A stretch of DNA of 64,000 nucleotides from Vibrio diazotrophicus (GTDB lineage: Bacteria; Pseudomonadota; Gammaproteobacteria; Enterobacterales; Vibrionaceae): contig NZ_CP151842.1 in the NCBI RefSeq assembly GCF_038452265.1, positions 2,914,001 through 2,978,000 of the forward strand. The letters run 5' to 3'. Each line of letters opens with the position of its first letter. Position 1 is the first letter of the stretch. Positions 60,578 through 64,000 of this stretch are shown here, in pieces. The notes beneath the pieces were generated by a model that was not told the DNA's origin, did not search any database, and was given only the letters and a program-made list of their open reading frames with translations. The position numbers and the translations under genes are program-made.

Positions 60578-61762
60578 TTAAGCAATAACTTTAGCTACAA
60601 CACCAGCACCAACTGTACGGCCACCTTCGCGGATCGCGAAACGTAGACCTTCATCCATTGCGATTGGAGCGATTAGCTCTACAACCATTTGGATGTTGTC
60701 GCCAGGCATTACCATTTCTACGCCTTCTGGTAGAGAGATATCACCAGTTACGTCAGTTGTACGGAAGTAGAACTGTGGACGGTAGCCTTTGAAGAATGGA
60801 GTATGACGGCCACCTTCATCTTTAGACAGTACGTATACTTCTGATTCAAAAGTAGTGTGTGGAGTGATTGAACCTGGTTTCGCTAGTACTTGACCACGTT
60901 CAACTTCGTCACGTTTAGTACCACGTAGAAGTGCACCAACGTTCTCACCCGCACGACCTTCGTCTAGAAGCTTACGGAACATCTCAACACCAGTACATGT
61001 AGTAGTTGTAGTGTCGTGGATACCAACGATCGCTACTTCATCACCTACACGTAGAATACCGCGCTCGATACGGCCAGTTACTACTGTACCACGACCTTGG
61101 ATTGAGAATACGTCTTCGATTGGCATTAGGAACGGCATGTCTACTGCACGCTCTGGCTCTGGAATGTACTCATCTAGTGCTTTAGCAAGCTCGATGATTT
61201 TCTCTTCCCACTGTGCTTCGCCGTTTAGCGCGCCTAGTGCTGAACCTTGGATAACTGGTAGGTCATCACCTGGGAAATCGTACTCAGATAGAAGTTCACG
61301 AACTTCCATTTCTACTAGTTCTAGTAGCTCTTCGTCATCTACCATGTCACATTTGTTCATGAATACGATGATGTAAGGGATACCAACCTGACGGCCTAGT
61401 AGGATGTGCTCACGAGTTTGTGGCATTGGACCATCTGTTGCAGCAACAACTAAGATACCACCGTCCATTTGCGCAGCACCAGTGATCATGTTTTTAACAT
61501 AGTCAGCGTGTCCTGGGCAGTCTACGTGTGCGTAGTGACGAGCTGGAGTATCGTACTCTACGTGTGAAGTAGAGATTGTGATACCGCGCTCACGCTCTTC
61601 TGGAGCGTTATCGATAGATGCGAAGTCACGAGCTGAACCACCGTATACTTTTGATAGAGTAGTACAGATAGCTGCTGTTAGAGTTGTTTTACCGTGGTCA
61701 ACGTGGCCGATAGTACCAACGTTTACGTGCGGTTTCGTACGTTCAAATTTTTCTTTAGACAC
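60578..61762 (-). CDS. tuf: elongation factor Tu
   Basis: 394 aa. G1 GHVDHGKT, G2 RGITIST, G3 DCPGHADY, G4 NKCDMVDD, and the C-terminal GGRTVGAGVVAKVIA. Brings aminoacyl-tRNA to the ribosome. Lies 121 bp after fusA; a second tuf is expected elsewhere in Vibrio, and which copy this is (tufA/tufB) cannot be said, though linkage to fusA favours the str-operon copy. Confidence 0.98.
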   Translation of the reverse strand: MSKEKFERTKPHVNVGTIGHVDHGKTTLTAAICTTLSKVYGGSARDFASIDNAPEERERGITISTSHVEYDTPARHYAHVDCPGHADYVKNMITGAAQMDGGILVVAATDGPMPQTREHILLGRQVGIPYIIVFMNKCDMVDDEELLELVEMEVRELLSEYDFPGDDLPVIQGSALGALNGEAQWEEKIIELAKALDEYIPEPERAVDMPFLMPIEDVFSIQGRGTVVTGRIERGILRVGDEVAIVGIHDTTTTTCTGVEMFRKLLDEGRAGENVGALLRGTKRDEVERGQVLAKPGSITPHTTFESEVYVLSKDEGGRHTPFFKGYRPQFYFRTTDVTGDISLPEGVEMVMPGDNIQMVVELIAPIAMDEGLRFAIREGGRTVGAGVVAKVIA

Positions 61763-61883
61763 GATCGTGTTCCTTCCTAGTTATGATTCACCTTAAGTCA
61801 CGTACACTCAAGGCGCGCCAGAAATTGCTATTTTATGCGCCAACGCTCGTCAGCGCAATAGATTCGTTATTAATCAAATAACG

Positions 61884-63980
61884 TTAACCGCGTTCCGCAA
61901 TAATTGCTTCTGCAATATTTTTAGGAACCTCAGAGTACTCAGCAAACTCCATAGAGTAAGAAGCACGTCCTTGGGTCGCAGAACGTAGGTCCGTTGCGTA
62001 ACCAAACATCTCAGATAGAGGTACCTTAGCATGGATAATTTTCAGACCAGCAAGGCCATCATCCATACCTTCGATCATGCCGCGACGACGGTTTATGTCA
62101 CCAACAACATCACCCATCCAATCTTCTGGAGTGGTTACTTCAACTTTCATTAGCGGTTCAAGAATGACTGGGTTTGCTTCGAGCGCACCTTTCTTGAATG
62201 CCATTGAGCCAGCGATTTTAAACGCCATCTCACTTGAGTCGACATCGTGGAATGAACCATCGAATAGTGTTGCCTTAACATCCAATACAGGATAGCCAGC
62301 TAACACACCGTTGTTCATTTGCTCCTCGATACCTTTCGCTACCGGGCTAATGAATTCCTTAGGAATTGCACCACCAACGATCTCATCAACGAAGACAAAG
62401 CCCTGACCTACTTCAGCAGGTTCAATCTTCAGCCAAACGTGACCGTATTGACCACGACCGCCAGACTGACGAACAAATTTGCCTTCAACTTCCGATTTAC
62501 CACGAATGGTTTCACGGTAAGCAACCTGAGGTTTACCCACGTTGCAGTCAACGTTGAATTCGCGTTTCATACGATCAACGATGATGTCTAGGTGAAGTTC
62601 GCCCATACCAGAGATAAGCGTTTGACCCGTTTCTTGGTCTGTTTCAACGCGGAAAGATGGGTCTTCTGCTGCTAGTTTACCTAGCGCGATTGCCATTTTC
62701 TCTTGGTCGGCTTGAGAACGAGGCTCTACGGCGATCTGAATAACAGGTTCAGGGAATTCCATACGCTCCAAAATCACTTTGTGATTTTGGTCGCACAGAG
62801 TATCACCTGTCGTTACATCTTTCAGACCGATAGCCGCAGCGATATCGCCTGCACGAACTTCTTTAACTTCTTCACGCTTGTTAGCGTGCATTTGCACGAT
62901 ACGACCAAAACGCTCACGCTTTTGTTTTACTGAGTTGTATACAGCATCGCCTGAATTCACAACACCAGAATAAACGCGCATGAAGGTTAGAGAACCTACA
63001 AATGGGTCAGTCGCAATCTTAAATGCTAATGCTGAAAACGGTTCGTTGTCGTCAGCATGACGCTCAACTTCGTTGTCGTTTTCATCGATACCTTTGATTG
63101 AAGGTACGTCAATAGGTGCTGGTAGATATTCAATCACCGCATCCAGAACCGCTTGCACACCTTTGTTTTTGAACGCACTACCACAAGTAGCCAGCACGAT
63201 TTCGTTATTCAGTGTACGTTGACGTAACGCTTGTTTGATTTCAGCTTCAGTTAACTCGCCATCATCAAGGTATTTTTCCATCAATTCTTCGCTTGCTTCA
63301 GCGGCAGTTTCAACCAAGTGGCTGCGCCATTCTTCAGCAAGTTCTTGCATGTCAGCCGGAATGTCTTCGTATGTAAACGTCATGCCTTGATCGGCTTCAT
63401 TCCAGTTGATTGCTTTCATCTTGATAAGGTCGATAACACCTTTAAACTCTTCTTCTGCACCAATGTTTAGTTGGATTGGAACCGGAGTTGCACCAAGACG
63501 ATGTTTAATTTGGTCTACAACGCGTAAGAAGTCTGCGCCTGCACGGTCCATTTTGTTTACAAATACAATACGTGGTACGTGGTATTTGTTTGCTTGACGC
63601 CATACAGTTTCAGACTGAGGTTCAACGCCTGATGCTCCACAGAACACAACCACTGCACCATCAAGTACACGCAGTGAACGCTCTACTTCAATAGTAAAGT
63701 CTACGTGTCCTGGGGTATCAATGATGTTGATGCGATGATCTTGGAACTGTGCTTCCATACCACGCCAGAAAGTCGTAGTCGCAGCTGAAGTGATAGTGAT
63801 ACCACGTTCCTGCTCCTGCTCCATCCAGTCCATGGTTGCGGCACCATCGTGAACTTCGCCGATTTTGTGAGAAAGGCCAGTGTAGAACAGAATACGCTCA
63901 GTAGTGGTAGTTTTACCTGCATCTACGTGAGCACAGATACCGATGTTACGGTAGCGCTCAATAGGAGTTTTGCGAGCCAC
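61884..63980 (-). CDS. fusA: elongation factor G
   Basis: 698 aa, full length, starting with GTG at 63980 (read M-ARKTPIERYRNIGICAHVDAGKTTTTERIL), with AGAGGA upstream. G-domain motifs AHVDAGKT, DTPGHVDF and NKMDRAG, then domains II-V ending RGRASYSMEFAEYSEVPKNIAEAII. Drives translocation and, with RRF, ribosome recycling. rpsG and rpsL would be expected just beyond the right edge. Confidence 0.98.
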   Translation of the reverse strand: MARKTPIERYRNIGICAHVDAGKTTTTERILFYTGLSHKIGEVHDGAATMDWMEQEQERGITITSAATTTFWRGMEAQFQDHRINIIDTPGHVDFTIEVERSLRVLDGAVVVFCGASGVEPQSETVWRQANKYHVPRIVFVNKMDRAGADFLRVVDQIKHRLGATPVPIQLNIGAEEEFKGVIDLIKMKAINWNEADQGMTFTYEDIPADMQELAEEWRSHLVETAAEASEELMEKYLDDGELTEAEIKQALRQRTLNNEIVLATCGSAFKNKGVQAVLDAVIEYLPAPIDVPSIKGIDENDNEVERHADDNEPFSALAFKIATDPFVGSLTFMRVYSGVVNSGDAVYNSVKQKRERFGRIVQMHANKREEVKEVRAGDIAAAIGLKDVTTGDTLCDQNHKVILERMEFPEPVIQIAVEPRSQADQEKMAIALGKLAAEDPSFRVETDQETGQTLISGMGELHLDIIVDRMKREFNVDCNVGKPQVAYRETIRGKSEVEGKFVRQSGGRGQYGHVWLKIEPAEVGQGFVFVDEIVGGAIPKEFISPVAKGIEEQMNNGVLAGYPVLDVKATLFDGSFHDVDSSEMAFKIAGSMAFKKGALEANPVILEPLMKVEVTTPEDWMGDVVGDINRRRGMIEGMDDGLAGLKIIHAKVPLSEMFGYATDLRSATQGRASYSMEFAEYSEVPKNIAEAIIAERG

Positions 63981-64000
63981 GATTGAATCCTCTTATTAGA

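Overview
The window is core chromosomal DNA of a Vibrio species, almost certainly chromosome I. This rests on three things: the complete MSHA type IV pilus locus; the order csrD/ssb/qstR/galU/uvrA/pglL/aminotransferase/lysC/metH, which I recall from Vibrio cholerae; and tandem ribosomal RNA operons with Vibrio-like tRNA content. The species cannot be named from sequence reading alone. I saw no prophage, insertion sequence, integron, CRISPR array or toxin-antitoxin island. I found no convincing new biological system, and the leads below are modest.

Layout. (1) 1-16152, all on the minus strand: csrD, then mshI-J-K-L-M-N-E-G (secretion machinery and ATPases), then mshB-A-C-D-O-P-Q (pilin subunits), with mshQ running off the left edge. 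The genes overlap by 1-11 nt or lie within a few bases of each other. The one real break is between mshG and mshB, where an A/T-rich hairpin and a TATAAT element suggest a second transcription unit. mshF, expected at that point, is absent. (2) 16289-31983: ssb, the competence regulator qstR, galU, uvrA with a LexA-like box, the O-oligosaccharyltransferase pglL, a class V aminotransferase, lysC behind a lysine riboswitch, metH behind MetJ-like operators, and a CPA1 Na+/H+ antiporter. (3) 32504-44179: two complete rRNA operons in tandem on the minus strand. The right-hand one (16S-Ile-Ala-23S-5S) has two promoters. The left-hand one (16S-Glu-Lys-Val-23S-5S-Asp) has one visible promoter, and downstream of its tRNA-Asp lies what looks like a decayed second tRNA-Asp. 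(4) 44397-63980: cysJIH sulfite and PAPS reduction, a small unknown gene, an outer-membrane protein, pspG behind a sigma-54-type promoter, dusA, zur, a CheX-like gene, pgi, yjbQ, dnaB, a DUF481 outer-membrane protein, the rpsF-priB-rpsR-rplI operon, bfr/bfd, tuf and fusA.

How the genes relate. The MSHA genes build a retractable surface pilus. Its extension ATPase MshE carries two cyclic-di-GMP-binding type N-terminal motifs, and the neighbouring csrD product is a degenerate GGDEF/EAL protein of the Csr system, so the left third is a surface-attachment module. PglL could modify exported proteins, and MshL has a serine-rich linker that would suit such an enzyme. The rest is housekeeping: DNA replication and repair, aspartate-family amino acids, sulfur assimilation, translation, and iron and zinc homeostasis, with several recognisable cis-regulatory RNAs and operators.
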